Assembly (NCBI RefSeq): GCF_001894925.1
Contig: NZ_BCXD01000001.1
Span: 248,001 to 312,000, forward strand
Length of the DNA: 64,000 nucleotides
Direction of reading: 5' to 3'
From: Rhodococcus rhodnii NBRC 100604
Lineage (GTDB): Bacteria > Actinomycetota > Actinomycetes > Mycobacteriales > Mycobacteriaceae
The stretch's first letter is position 1, and each line of letters starts with the position of its first letter. Shown here in pieces: positions 40,392-49,199 of the stretch. The position numbers were made by a program, and so were the translations under genes. A model generated the notes under the pieces. It worked only from the letters and a program-made list of their open reading frames with translations, did not search any database and was not told the DNA's origin.

Positions 40392-43300
40392 CTACGACCG
40401 CCCCGTCAGCCACGCGAGTACGCGTGCGTCACGCCGCACTCGCGGTAGTGCCCGAGCGGCCGTGAGCGCGGCCTCCCACGCCTCCTCGCCGGCATGCTCG
40501 ATCGCGAGGCGGTGATAGCGCTCGTGCACGAGCGACGGGAAATCCTGCCGCGCACGGTTCGCGATGCCGAGCGCCATGAGCTCGAGCGCCTCGCCGTCGC
40601 CCGTCGACGTCGTGAGTTCGGCCGACGTCGTGAGTTCGACGGCGCCGCTCACGAGGGCGAGGGCTGCGGCCACCGGACGATCGCGCAACGATCCCGACGC
40701 CGTGCGGTCGCGCAGGAAGCGGCACGCACGATCGAGCAGATCGACCGCGGACGCGGCGCGGCCGTGGACGACGTGCGCCCCGATCACGGCGGCCGCGAAC
40801 AACACCCCCATCGGATCGCTGCGCTCGCTGCCGAACGACGCGTCGGCGATGAGCTCGAAGCCGCGGCGATAGCGGTCCAGCCCGGAGTCGACGAACCCGT
40901 CCGCGAGGTGCATCTCGCCGTCCACAGCACCGAGCAGTGCGCGCCACTCGGCCTCGTCCTGATCCCTGTCGCCGGACATCGACGCGTCGCGCAACAGGCG
41001 TGCCCCGTCGACATCGCCGGCGCACAGCACCGCCATCGCGTGCATCAGGTCGAGCTGCGAGGCCTGGTCGACGGCCCCGATGCGCAGCAGGTCCTCGGCG
41101 GCGAGTTCGTACTGCCGCGCCGCCTCCGCCGCAGCGCCCGACTGCGCGAGCAGCGACGCGACGACCTGCCGGGCAGTCGCCCTCGACAGGACCTGCCGGT
41201 CGTCGTCCGTGAAGTCGAGCAGTGCGTACGCGTCGCGCAACGCACCCTCGGTGTCGGCGACGTCCTCGCGAAGGTGGGAGCGGAGGAGATACGCGGCGAA
41301 CCGCGAGGCCGAATCGTCGCTGCGCACCCCTCGCGACGTGAGCCGTGCCAGCTCACGCGGCCGCGTCGACACCAGCGTCGCGTTCGCGGCGAACCGCAGC
41401 GTCGGCGAAAGCCCGTCACGCTCACGCAGCATCCGGCGAAGGTCGACCCGGGCGCGTGCCAGCACACGCACGCCCGGAGCGAACGAGGCGTGCACCGCGA
41501 GCAGCAACCGTGTCGCACCGTCCATCACCGCGGGTACCTCCGCCGGATCGACGTCGCGGATCAGCTCGGTGACCTGCGGCAGCCATGCCGCAGGTTCCGA
41601 ATGGACACCGCGTGCCGTCCACAGCAAGGCGAGCGGCGCGAACAGCGTCACGGCGGTGGCGGCGTCCCGCGTACGGACGGCACGCCGGAACACGACGAGC
41701 ACCGTGTCGTGATCGGCGTCGAGCGCGCGGACGGCGCCGAGCTGATCGTGTCGCGCCTGCTGAGCGACCGCCACCGCGCATGCCCTGCTCCACGCCGCGA
41801 GCCGTCGGTCGACCTCGTCCAGTTCGCCTGCCGCGGCGAGCTTCTCCTCACCGAACTCGCGGACCGTCTCGAGCATCGAGTACCGCACGCCCAGCGGCGT
41901 CTCGACGACCGTGAGCAGCGACTGGTCGACGAGGTCGTCGAGCGACTGGTCGACGAGTGCACCGGCGGCGTCCGGACCGTCGTCGTCCGACTCCCATTCC
42001 GCGACGGCGCGTGCGGCATCGCGGTCGAACGACGACGGGAACCGCGCGAGCCTGCGCAGCACCGCACGCTCGCGCGGGGCGAGCAACTGCCAGCTCCAGT
42101 CGATGACGGCGTGCAGCGTGCGATGGCGCGACGGCGCGGCCCGGTCCCCCGCGCGCAGCAGCGCGAAGCGATCGCCGAGCCCGCGAGCGATCTCGGGTGC
42201 ACTCATCGCGCGGATCCGCGCCGCCGCGAGTTCGATCGCGAGCGGCAGCCCGTCGAGCGCACGGCAGATCTCGCGCACGACCTCGGGATCGAGGTGCGCC
42301 GACGGCCGGACCGCACGCGCGCGGTGAACGAACAGTGCGACGGCGGGCGAGTCGTCGCCGTCCGGTGACAACGGCGCGAGGGGATGGACCACCTCGGAGT
42401 CGAGCCGCAGCGGCGCACGGCTCGTCGTGAGCACCGAGAGCCGATCCGAACTCGCGACGAGTTCCGCGACGAGGTCGGCGACCGCGTCGACGACGTGCTC
42501 GCAGTTGTCGAGGATCAGCAGCAGCGACCGGCCGCCCAGTTCGAGCGGCAGCCGCTCGCGCAGCGACTGCGCGGGGCCGAGAACCCTGGCGCCCGGCGCG
42601 ATGTCGAGCTCGCTGATGCCGAGCGCCGAACCGACGGCCGACACGACGTCGTCGGCGCTGCGCAGCGGTGCGAGCTCGACGACGGCGACCTGCCGGGTCG
42701 CCGCCGCGGCCCGGCCGACCTCGTGCGCGAGCCGCGTCTTGCCCGTACCGCCCGGGCCCGCGACGGTGACGACGCGCGCCCACCCCAGCAGTTCCTCGAC
42801 GACGGCGACGTCGGCGGCCCTGCCGAGCAGCGGATTCGGCGATGCGCGCAGCCCCGTGCTGCGTTTCGGCGCCGCAGGAGCGTCGGTGGTCGCGCCGGAC
42901 TTCGGCACGTCGTCGCCGCGTCCGGGCGCGAACTCGCCACTGCCGGTTCCGGCCGCCAGATCGCCTCCGAGGATCGCGACGTTGAGCGCCGCGAGTGCGG
43001 GTGAGGGATCGGCACCGAACTCGTCGGCGATGCGCTCGCGATACCGCGCGAACTGCGCCAGTGCATCGCTCGGCCTGCCCGCCCCCGCGAGCGCCACCAT
43101 CGCTTGCGCGAGTGCGGTCTCGTCGCCGGGCCGTGCCGCACTTCGCGTCTCCGCGAGCCGGGCTGCCTCGGCCGCCGCGGCGGGATCGCGGCGACCGAGG
43201 ACGATCAGCGCCGCGATCTCGTACCGCTCCAGTTCGTCGCGCAGGGACGCCGCACGTGCCCGCACCGTGTCGGCGAGCTGCCCGTCGGACAGATCGGCGC

Positions 43301-43835
43301 CGGGCTCGCCGCTCCACAACGCGAGCGCACCGCGCGCAGCGGAGAGCACCTCGTGCGCATCGTGAGCGTCGCCGGGACCGCCGGGATCGCCGTCTCGCCT
43401 GCCCACGTGATCGAGCGGTCCCCAGTGCCGCCGCAACCGCGTCGCGACGTCCTGCGCGCGAGTGACGTCGACGGCGTCACGGTCGAGTGCGAGCCGATAC
43501 CCGGCGGGTCCCGATTCGAGGACGCCGGGCGCGAGCACACCCCGCAGCCGGGAGACCTGGGTCTGCAGTGCACCCCTCGGCGAGCGCGGCAACTCGTCGC
43601 CCCACACGTCGTCGACGAGGCCGCGCGCGGACCGCGTCCGGCCCGGATCGAGCGCGAGCGCCGCGAGGAGCGTGCGGGCCCGCGCACCCGTGACGGCCAC
43701 GAGCGCGCCGTCGCGGCGCACCCGGATCCCGCCGAGCACCGCGAGTTCGACGGACGGACCGCTCTCGGCGCGCGCCGAGAGCGCCCCCGGCGCCGAGCCC
43801 GGTGTCGACGGGGTGCGCGTCGTGTCGGATGTCAT
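40392..43835 (-). CDS. Large BTAD/NB-ARC transcriptional regulator (AfsR/SARP type)
   Basis: 1147 residues. OmpR-like winged helix (about 28-118; RTLLAALALDPGRTRSARGLVDDVWGDELP), BTAD domain (about 125-290), Ala/Pro linker, NB-ARC ATPase with P-loop GPGGTGKT (360-367) and LLLILDNCEHVVDAV (Walker B), then a helical TPR-like C-terminal region of about 450 residues. Such regulators switch on nearby or secondary-metabolism genes. No biosynthetic cluster adjoins it; targets are unknown. GAGGAG lies before the ATG. Confidence 0.92.
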   Translation of the reverse strand: MTSDTTRTPSTPGSAPGALSARAESGPSVELAVLGGIRVRRDGALVAVTGARARTLLAALALDPGRTRSARGLVDDVWGDELPRSPRGALQTQVSRLRGVLAPGVLESGPAGYRLALDRDAVDVTRAQDVATRLRRHWGPLDHVGRRDGDPGGPGDAHDAHEVLSAARGALALWSGEPGADLSDGQLADTVRARAASLRDELERYEIAALIVLGRRDPAAAAEAARLAETRSAARPGDETALAQAMVALAGAGRPSDALAQFARYRERIADEFGADPSPALAALNVAILGGDLAAGTGSGEFAPGRGDDVPKSGATTDAPAAPKRSTGLRASPNPLLGRAADVAVVEELLGWARVVTVAGPGGTGKTRLAHEVGRAAAATRQVAVVELAPLRSADDVVSAVGSALGISELDIAPGARVLGPAQSLRERLPLELGGRSLLLILDNCEHVVDAVADLVAELVASSDRLSVLTTSRAPLRLDSEVVHPLAPLSPDGDDSPAVALFVHRARAVRPSAHLDPEVVREICRALDGLPLAIELAAARIRAMSAPEIARGLGDRFALLRAGDRAAPSRHRTLHAVIDWSWQLLAPRERAVLRRLARFPSSFDRDAARAVAEWESDDDGPDAAGALVDQSLDDLVDQSLLTVVETPLGVRYSMLETVREFGEEKLAAAGELDEVDRRLAAWSRACAVAVAQQARHDQLGAVRALDADHDTVLVVFRRAVRTRDAATAVTLFAPLALLWTARGVHSEPAAWLPQVTELIRDVDPAEVPAVMDGATRLLLAVHASFAPGVRVLARARVDLRRMLRERDGLSPTLRFAANATLVSTRPRELARLTSRGVRSDDSASRFAAYLLRSHLREDVADTEGALRDAYALLDFTDDDRQVLSRATARQVVASLLAQSGAAAEAARQYELAAEDLLRIGAVDQASQLDLMHAMAVLCAGDVDGARLLRDASMSGDRDQDEAEWRALLGAVDGEMHLADGFVDSGLDRYRRGFELIADASFGSERSDPMGVLFAAAVIGAHVVHGRAASAVDLLDRACRFLRDRTASGSLRDRPVAAALALVSGAVELTTSAELTTSTGDGEALELMALGIANRARQDFPSLVHERYHRLAIEHAGEEAWEAALTAARALPRVRRDARVLAWLTGRS
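40605..40640. repeat. 18-bp in-frame tandem repeat in the BTAD regulator gene
   Basis: Two copies with an 18-base period (16-base core CGACGTCGTGAGTTCG at 40605 and 40623), encoding the duplicated ELTTSA in the C-terminal region of the regulator. Confidence 0.85.
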
Positions 43836-43912
43836 GTGCTCCTCACCGTGGTCGATCCTAGGTCGCCCGGCGTCGTTGCCGTGCTCGTCGGCGCGAGTGC
43901 GAAGATCGACGG

Positions 43913-44782
43913 ATGGCAACTGTGGCTCAGTGGATCGAGGGCGGCCGGCCGCGCACGCTTCCGAATGCGATCGCGCCGGTCCTCGCGGGTACGGGCGCGG
44001 CCGCGTCACTGGGCGGATTCGTGTGGTGGAAGGCGGTGCTCGCGCTCGTCGTCTCGCTCGCGCTCATCATCGGGGTGAACTTCGCGAACGACTACTCCGA
44101 CGGCGTCCGCGGCACCGACGACGACCGCGTCGGGCCGATGCGGCTCGTGGGATCGAAGGCCGCGTCGGCACGTTCCGTCAAGACGGCGGCGATGACGTGC
44201 TTCGCCGTCGCCGCGGTCGCGGGCGTCGTGCTCGCGGCGCTGTCGGCCTGGTGGCTGATCGTGATCGGCGCGCTGTGCATCGCCGGTGCCTGGTTCTACA
44301 CGGGCGGATCCAAGCCCTACGGCTACAACGGTTTCGGCGAGATCGCCGTGTTCGTGTTCTTCGGGCTCGTCGCGGTGCTCGGCACGCAGTTCGTCCAGGC
44401 CGAGCGGATCGACTGGGCCGGGCTGGCGTGCGCGATCGCCGTCGGCTCGTTCTCGAGCGCCGTGCTCGTCTCGAACAATCTGCGCGACATCCCGACCGAT
44501 GCACAGACCGGAAAGACGACGCTCGCGGTGCGGCTCGGCGACGCCCGCACCCGTGTCCTGCACGTCGCGCTCACCGCGGTCCCGTTCGTGGTGACGCTCG
44601 CCCTGATCGTGCGGACGCCGTGGGCGCTCCTGGCGCTGCTCGCCGTGCCGTTCGCGGTGCGCGCCACGGCCCCGGTGCGCGGCGGAGCCCACGGCCTCGC
44701 ACTGATCCCGGCACTGCGCGATTCGGGACTCGCGATGCTCGTGTGGTCCGCCGCGACCGGGCTCGCGCTCGCGCTGGGTTAG
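43913..44782 (+). CDS. menA: 1,4-Dihydroxy-2-naphthoate polyprenyltransferase MenA
   Basis: 289 residues, UbiA superfamily, about eight or nine membrane segments. Both Asp-rich motifs are visible: [17 protein letters not shown] (about 56-72) and [23 protein letters not shown] (about 188-210). It attaches the polyprenyl tail to DHNA at the membrane, giving demethylmenaquinone for MenG. ATG start; diverges from the large regulator, 77 bases apart. Confidence 0.96.
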   Translation: MATVAQWIEGGRPRTLPNAIAPVLAGTGAAASLGGFVWWKAVLALVVSLALIIGVNFANDYSDGVRGTDDDRVGPMRLVGSKAASARSVKTAAMTCFAVAAVAGVVLAALSAWWLIVIGALCIAGAWFYTGGSKPYGYNGFGEIAVFVFFGLVAVLGTQFVQAERIDWAGLACAIAVGSFSSAVLVSNNLRDIPTDAQTGKTTLAVRLGDARTRVLHVALTAVPFVVTLALIVRTPWALLALLAVPFAVRATAPVRGGAHGLALIPALRDSGLAMLVWSAATGLALALG

Positions 44783-45162
44783 CCCACGCGACCGCCGCTG
44801 AGCGCCCCGAGCGCCCAGTTGACGATCGAGATGATGAGCGCGGCCCACATCGCCGTCCAGAAGCCGTCGACGGTGAGGCCGTAGTCGGTGTACGAGCTGA
44901 TCCACGCCGTGAGCATCAGCATCAGGGCGTTGATCACGAGGGTGAACAACCCGAGCGTGAGGATCAGCAGCGGCAGCGACAACAGCTTCACGACCGGCTT
45001 GACGAACGCGTTCACCACCGTGAAGACGAGAGCGATGAAGGCGAGCGTGAGCAGCGCGGTCTGGTTGCGTCCGTCGGGGTTCGCTATCGCGACGCCGGAC
45101 ACGAACGACACCGCCACCCAGATCGCGAGCGCGTTGAAGACCCACCTCAGGATGAATGTCAT
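44779..45162 (-). CDS. Phage holin family IV-like membrane protein
   Basis: 127 residues with four membrane segments. The core [33 protein letters not shown] is split across segments two and three and is typical of the PF04020 (4-TM, YvlD-like) family. Despite the family name these are ordinary chromosomal envelope proteins. Its stop overlaps the menA stop by four bases on the opposite strand. Its start lies nine bases from the divergent GNAT start. Confidence 0.88.
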   Translation of the reverse strand: MTFILRWVFNALAIWVAVSFVSGVAIANPDGRNQTALLTLAFIALVFTVVNAFVKPVVKLLSLPLLILTLGLFTLVINALMLMLTAWISSYTDYGLTVDGFWTAMWAALIISIVNWALGALSGGRVG

Positions 45163-45171
45163 GATGCGACT

Positions 45172-45744
45172 GTGGCACACGACCGCGACGAGCGTGGATC
45201 GAGCACCGAGCGCTGTGCCGAGCCCGACATCCGCACCCTGATCCGCCCCGCCCACCACGACGACATCGAGGCGATCCGCGGCGTCGAGCGCGCGGCGGGG
45301 GCTCCCTTCCGTGCGATCGGAATGACGGCGGTCGCCGACGATCCGCCACCCACAGCGTCCGAACTCGCACCGCATCTCGCGTCGGGCACCGCGTGGGTCG
45401 TCGACGACGGCGACGGTCCCTGCGCCTACGTGCTCGCCGAGATCGTCGACGGCGGCGCGCACCTCGCCCAGGTGTCGGTGCATCCACGCTGCGCCGGCCG
45501 CCGCATCGGGGCGGCACTGACCGAGACCGTCGATCGCTGGGCCGCCGACCGAGGGCTCGGCACCCTCACGCTGACGTCGTTCGCGGAGGTGCCGTGGAAC
45601 GCGCCGTACTACGCGCGACTCGGCTTCCATGTTCTCGACGACGCCGAACTCGGCACGGAGCTGCGGGAGATCGTCCGGCGCGAGGCGTACCTGGCGCCCA
45701 CGTCTCCGCGCGTCGCGATGGCCCGGCCCACCGGCGGCGTGTGA
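45172..45744 (+). CDS. GNAT family N-acetyltransferase
   Basis: 190 residues. GNAT core IRTLIRPAHHDDIEAIRGVERAAG at the N terminus, acetyl-CoA motif VSVHPRCAGRRIGAALTE (about 105-122), and YYARLGFHVLDDAELG near the C terminus. Substrate unknown. The GTG at 45172 leaves only nine bases from the divergent gene's ATG; the true start could lie further in, but no better in-frame start is seen before the conserved region. Confidence 0.88.
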   Translation: MAHDRDERGSSTERCAEPDIRTLIRPAHHDDIEAIRGVERAAGAPFRAIGMTAVADDPPPTASELAPHLASGTAWVVDDGDGPCAYVLAEIVDGGAHLAQVSVHPRCAGRRIGAALTETVDRWAADRGLGTLTLTSFAEVPWNAPYYARLGFHVLDDAELGTELREIVRREAYLAPTSPRVAMARPTGGV

Positions 45745-45754
45745 CCGGTCCGTG

Positions 45755-46882
45755 TCAGATGCCGGGCCACGCCCCGGTGCGGGCGAACTCGTCCAGGACG
45801 GCGCTCGCCGCTGCAGGATCGAGCCCTTGCGCCGTGACCCAGCCGTCGTCGTAGTACGTGTCCGAGTAGCGCTCGCCGCCGTCGCACAGCACCGTGACGA
45901 CGCTGCCCGTGCGCCCCTGCGCGAGCATCTCCGCGATGACGGCGAACGCGCCCCACGCGTTCGTTCCCGTCGACGCATCGACGCGGCGGCCGAGGCGGGC
46001 GCTCACGTGACGCATCGCGGCGATCGACGCGGCGTCCGGGACACCCATCATCCGGTCGATCACCTGACCGATGAACGACGGCTCGACGCGCGGACGGCCG
46101 ATCCCCTCGATCCGTGACGGCATGCCCGTCGTGTACTCGGCGTCGCCCGTCTCGTACCCGCCGAGGAACGCCGAGTTCTCGGGATCGACGACGAGCAGCC
46201 GGGTGTCGTGACGGCGGTAGCGGATGTAGCGGCCGAGCGTCGCACTCGTACCGCCGGTGCCCGCGCTCATGACGATCCACTCGGGAATCGGGTGTTCCTC
46301 GAGCCGCATCTGCGCGAAGATCGATTCGGCGATGTTGTTGTTGCCGCGCCAGTCCGTCGCACGTTCGGCGTGCGTGAACTGGTCCATGTAGTGGCCGCCG
46401 CACTCGCGCGCGAGCCGCCGCGCCTCGGGATAGATGTCGGGCGGCACGTCGACGTAGTGGCAGCGCCCACCCTGCTGCTCGATGAGCGCGATCTTCGCCG
46501 AACTCGTGCTGTGCGGGACGACGGCGACGAAGTCGAGGCCGAGCAGCCGGGCGAAGTACGCCTCGCTCACCGCGGTCGATCCGGACGACGCCTCGATGAT
46601 CGTGGTGTTCTCGTCGACCCAGCCGTTGCACAGGGCGTACAGGAACAGCGACCGCGCGAGCCGGTGCTTGAGGCTGCCGGTGATGTGGGTCGACTCGTCC
46701 TTGAAGTACAGCGACACACCCCACGCGTCGGGCAACGGGTACCGCAGCAGATGCGTGTCGGCGCTGCGTTGCGCATCCGCGTCGATCAGCCGGATCGCTT
46801 CCTCGACCCAGCCGCGGGGAGCCGTCCGGTCGACGACGCGCCCGAACGGTTCGCGATCGTCCGGACGTCCCCAGCCGGTCAC
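45755..46882 (-). CDS. PLP-dependent cysteine synthase/L-cysteine desulfhydrase (Cds1-like)
   Basis: 375 residues, fold type II. PLP lysine at residue 72 in [12 protein letters not shown]; substrate loop [15 protein letters not shown]; phosphate-binding loop [14 protein letters not shown]. The [14 protein letters not shown] start and overall length match Rv3684 (Cds1), an H2S-producing cysteine desulfhydrase, more than CysK. Biosynthetic versus degradative function cannot be settled by sequence. It overlaps the DUF4229 gene stop by four bases. Confidence 0.88.
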   Translation of the reverse strand: MTGWGRPDDREPFGRVVDRTAPRGWVEEAIRLIDADAQRSADTHLLRYPLPDAWGVSLYFKDESTHITGSLKHRLARSLFLYALCNGWVDENTTIIEASSGSTAVSEAYFARLLGLDFVAVVPHSTSSAKIALIEQQGGRCHYVDVPPDIYPEARRLARECGGHYMDQFTHAERATDWRGNNNIAESIFAQMRLEEHPIPEWIVMSAGTGGTSATLGRYIRYRRHDTRLLVVDPENSAFLGGYETGDAEYTTGMPSRIEGIGRPRVEPSFIGQVIDRMMGVPDAASIAAMRHVSARLGRRVDASTGTNAWGAFAVIAEMLAQGRTGSVVTVLCDGGERYSDTYYDDGWVTAQGLDPAAASAVLDEFARTGAWPGI

Positions 46883-47253
46883 TTCGAGTCGCCGCGCAGT
46901 CGCGCGTGCAGTGCCTCACGATCGGCGCGGCGCTGGGCGTCGAAGCCCGCGATGGCCGCGTTGAGTCTGCGCCGCATGCCGCCGAGCACGAACATCGACA
47001 CGGGCATCGCGATGAGGACGCCGAAGATCGCGGCGACCAGCAGCGGCACGGTGACGCCGACGAGCGCTCCGCCGCCGACGATGATCGCGGCCACGACGAC
47101 GACGATCGCCAGGCGCGCCAGCGTGTAGAGCAGGATGTCGGCCGCGAGCCGGCCCTTCGTCACCGGCGCCGCCGCGTCGTCGGTCGCGGAGCGCGCCGAG
47201 CCGGGGGCGTCCGAATCGCCAGGGTCTGCGGGGGTGCCGGGGGCCGTACTCAC
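46879..47253 (-). CDS. DUF4229 membrane protein
   Basis: 124 residues. Disordered N terminus (about 30 residues), two membrane segments (about 40-62 and 68-90) and a basic C-terminal helix ([26 protein letters not shown]). Typical of actinobacterial DUF4229. It heads the operon with the Cds1-like gene. Function unknown. Confidence 0.85.
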   Translation of the reverse strand: MSTAPGTPADPGDSDAPGSARSATDDAAAPVTKGRLAADILLYTLARLAIVVVVAAIIVGGGALVGVTVPLLVAAIFGVLIAMPVSMFVLGGMRRRLNAAIAGFDAQRRADREALHARLRGDSK

Positions 47254-47509
47254 ACCCGTCAGGGTACTCGGTACGCGGTCGCCGACCGCGTCTGGGCAGC
47301 GCGAACACGACGAATCGGATGGTCCGTTTTGTCTATTACCTCCCCTTTACCAACATTAGAGGGGTCGAGTAACCAGGGGTCACGGTGCCACGATGACTGG
47401 CGCAACCGCACGGAGCGGGCTTCGCGAGCCGAATTGGCCGACGAGCGAGTCCCGCACCACGGACGAGCCGCGACCGCCCCTACGGTCGCTCACACACGGA
47501 GGAACACCG
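47254..47509. other. Promoter region upstream of bldC
   Basis: 256 bases, with no convincing gene. The AT-rich part (47325-47362) contains TTGTCT, 17 bases, then AACATT, a weak match to a -35/-10 pair on the plus strand for bldC. The GGAGGAACACCG before the bldC ATG is a strong ribosome binding site. Confidence 0.35.
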
Positions 47510-47722
47510 ATGAGCGCACCTACCTACAACGCCCACAACGACGCACTGATGACACCCGGTCAGGTTGCTGCGCTGTTCCATGTGGACCCCAAGACCGTCA
47601 CCCGCTGGGCACACGCGGGCCGGCTCGGATCGCTGCGCACCCCGGGCGGACACCGGCGTTTCCGCGAGTCCGAGGTCATGCAGCTGCTGCGCTCGCTGAC
47701 CACCGAGGCGAACCGCCCCTGA
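47510..47722 (+). CDS. bldC: BldC-like MerR-type DNA-binding protein
   Basis: 70 residues consisting of a single MerR-like winged helix: LMTPGQVAALFHVDPKTVTRWAHAGRLGSLRTPGGHRRFRESEV is split over about 13-56. BldC proteins bind DNA cooperatively as head-to-tail oligomers and control development in Streptomyces; homologues are kept in mycolata. ATG chosen for its ribosome binding site, which excludes the longer open frame. Confidence 0.93.
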   Translation: MSAPTYNAHNDALMTPGQVAALFHVDPKTVTRWAHAGRLGSLRTPGGHRRFRESEVMQLLRSLTTEANRP

Positions 47723-47725
47723 CGC

Positions 47726-47769
47726 CAGGCCCCGGCCTCACAGCGCGCAGGCCCCGGCCTCACAGCGCC
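47726..47769. repeat. 22-bp tandem repeat just after bldC
   Basis: Two copies with a 22-base period (starts 47726 and 47748, core CAGGCCCCGGCCTCACAGCG) beginning four bases after the bldC stop. Confidence 0.85.
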
Positions 47770-47777
47770 CTCGACGC

Positions 47778-47828
47778 CACACCGGCGGCCGGGTCCGATC
47801 CACTCGATCGGGCCCGGCCGCCGGTGTG
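47778..47828 (+). terminator. Strong terminator after bldC
   Basis: A 23-bp stem (47778-47800 with 47806-47828; one G-U pair) with a five-base loop. It is the longest hairpin noted in the window. No T-run follows. It separates bldC from the small membrane gene at 47892. Confidence 0.8.
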
Positions 47829-47891
47829 CGATACCCTCGAAGGGAGCGTGACGTATCACCGCGGCGCAGCGCGCGGGTGAGGAGGTGCAGG

Positions 47892-48077
47892 GTGATCTAC
47901 GTATTGGCCCTCATCGGCTTGGTGACGGTCGTGGTGCTGTTGTGGAAGGCCTTCGGGCCGACCTCCACCACCCCGGCCCGCGTCCAGGGTCCCGACGACG
48001 ACCCGGAGTTTCTGTGGCGCATGAGCCGGGAGGCGGAACGCGAACGCCGCGACGACGATCCTTCGGGCGAACGCTGA
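47892..48077 (+). CDS. Small single-TM protein
   Basis: 61 residues. One N-terminal membrane segment (VIYVLALIGLVTVVVLLWKAF) and a charged cytosolic tail (DDDPEFLWRMSREAERERRDDD). GTG start with GGAGGTGCAG upstream. The stop codon lies inside the first unit of a 19-bp tandem repeat. Not recognised; small proteins like this often sit beside cytochrome maturation genes, but no link is shown here. Confidence 0.75.
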   Translation: MIYVLALIGLVTVVVLLWKAFGPTSTTPARVQGPDDDPEFLWRMSREAERERRDDDPSGER

Positions 48078-48134
48078 TCCGTCGCGCGAACGCTGATCCG
48101 TCGCGCGAACGCTGATCCGTCGGGCGAACGCTGA
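48064..48134. repeat. 19-bp tandem repeat spanning a stop codon
   Basis: Three full units and a partial fourth (starts 48064, 48083, 48102, 48121). Each contains GCGAACGCTGA, so the final codons and TGA of the small membrane gene are copied four times. Units differ at one position (G/C). Confidence 0.92.
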
Positions 48135-48162
48135 GAAGAGAACGCCGACACGAAGCAGACGA

Positions 48163-48200
48163 ACGAGGACACCCCCTGCCGAAGCAGGGGGTGTCCTCGT
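48163..48200. terminator. Bidirectional terminator between converging genes
   Basis: A perfect 17-bp stem (48163-48179 with 48184-48200) and loop CGAA. An outer GCAGAC (48155-48160) can also pair with GTCTGC (48201-48206). It lies between the small membrane gene (plus) and ccsB (minus). Confidence 0.85.
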
Positions 48201-48209
48201 GTCTGCAGG

Positions 48210-49199
48210 TCAGTTGAGGCCGGCGTACGAGTGCAGGCCCGAGACCACCATGTTGATGATGAAGAGGTTGAAGAGCATCGCGACGAAGCCGACGATGTTG
48301 ATCCACGCCGCCTTCGTGTCGCGCCAGCCCGACGTCGCGCGGGCGTGCAGGTATCCGGCGTAGACGATCCACGTGATGAACGAGACGGTCTCCTTGGGAT
48401 CCCAGCCCCAGAAGCGTCCCCACGCGGCCTCGGCCCAGATCGCGCCGAGGATGACTCCGGCACCGAACAGCGGGAACGCGATGATCGTCGACTTGTAGGC
48501 GAGCCGATCGAGCGTCTGGGCGTCGGGGAGCCGCAGTGCCATGTGCGCGAGCGGGCCCGTGCCCTCCTCGCCCCGCGGGTGACGCATCCGGATCAGGTAG
48601 AGGATGCTCGCCATGCCCGAGAGCAGGAACATGCCCGAACCGATGCAGATGATCGTCACGTGGATCGGCAGCCAGAACGACTGCAGCGCCGGGACGACGG
48701 GCGCGGCGTCGGCGTAGAGCACGGTCGCCGCGAGGAACATCAGCACCAGGATCGGCACGAGGACGAACACCCACAGCGAGCGGTACGCGGGCTTGCGCAG
48801 CCACACCAGGCCGAGGGCGAGCGAAGCGGCGCAGGCCATCGCGACGAACTCGTACATGTTGCCGAGCGGGAACCGTCCCGTCCCGAGCCCGCGGAGCACG
48901 ATCGACGCGACCGCGAGGACGGTACCGACGACGAGGACGGTGCGGCCCATGTTGCCGGCGCGTTCGGCGGGGCTTCTGCGCCGCGGCCCCGCCGCGACGC
49001 GTCCCGGCACGGACGGCGCGTCGGCGACCGACGAGCTTCCGGCGGAGACGAGTTCGCGTGCGGCCTCACGGTCCTGGACGGCCCACGCCTTCGACGACGC
49101 GTACTCGACGATGAGCAGCACGAAGGCGAGGACGAGGACCGCGAACGCGGATTCGAAAGCGAGGTCGCTGTAGTGCGCGAGAGTCTCGTCGATGATCAT
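48210..49199 (-). CDS. ccsB: Cytochrome c biogenesis protein CcsB (ResC/CcsA haem handler)
   Basis: 329 residues, about eight membrane segments. It has the haem-handling WGWDPKETVSFITWIVYAGYLHARAT (split over about 255-280) and conserved His in PIHVTIICIGSGMF and near the C terminus. With ResB it exports haem and ligates it to apocytochrome c. Overlaps the resB stop (ATGA). A soluble loop of about 50 residues follows the first segment. Confidence 0.95.
   Translation of the reverse strand: MIIDETLAHYSDLAFESAFAVLVLAFVLLIVEYASSKAWAVQDREAARELVSAGSSSVADAPSVPGRVAAGPRRRSPAERAGNMGRTVLVVGTVLAVASIVLRGLGTGRFPLGNMYEFVAMACAASLALGLVWLRKPAYRSLWVFVLVPILVLMFLAATVLYADAAPVVPALQSFWLPIHVTIICIGSGMFLLSGMASILYLIRMRHPRGEEGTGPLAHMALRLPDAQTLDRLAYKSTIIAFPLFGAGVILGAIWAEAAWGRFWGWDPKETVSFITWIVYAGYLHARATSGWRDTKAAWINIVGFVAMLFNLFIINMVVSGLHSYAGLN

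Noticed and set aside
47778-47828. Long palindrome after bldC as a mobile-element end or origin
   Set aside because: It is best explained as a terminator; no DnaA boxes or flanking target duplications are seen.
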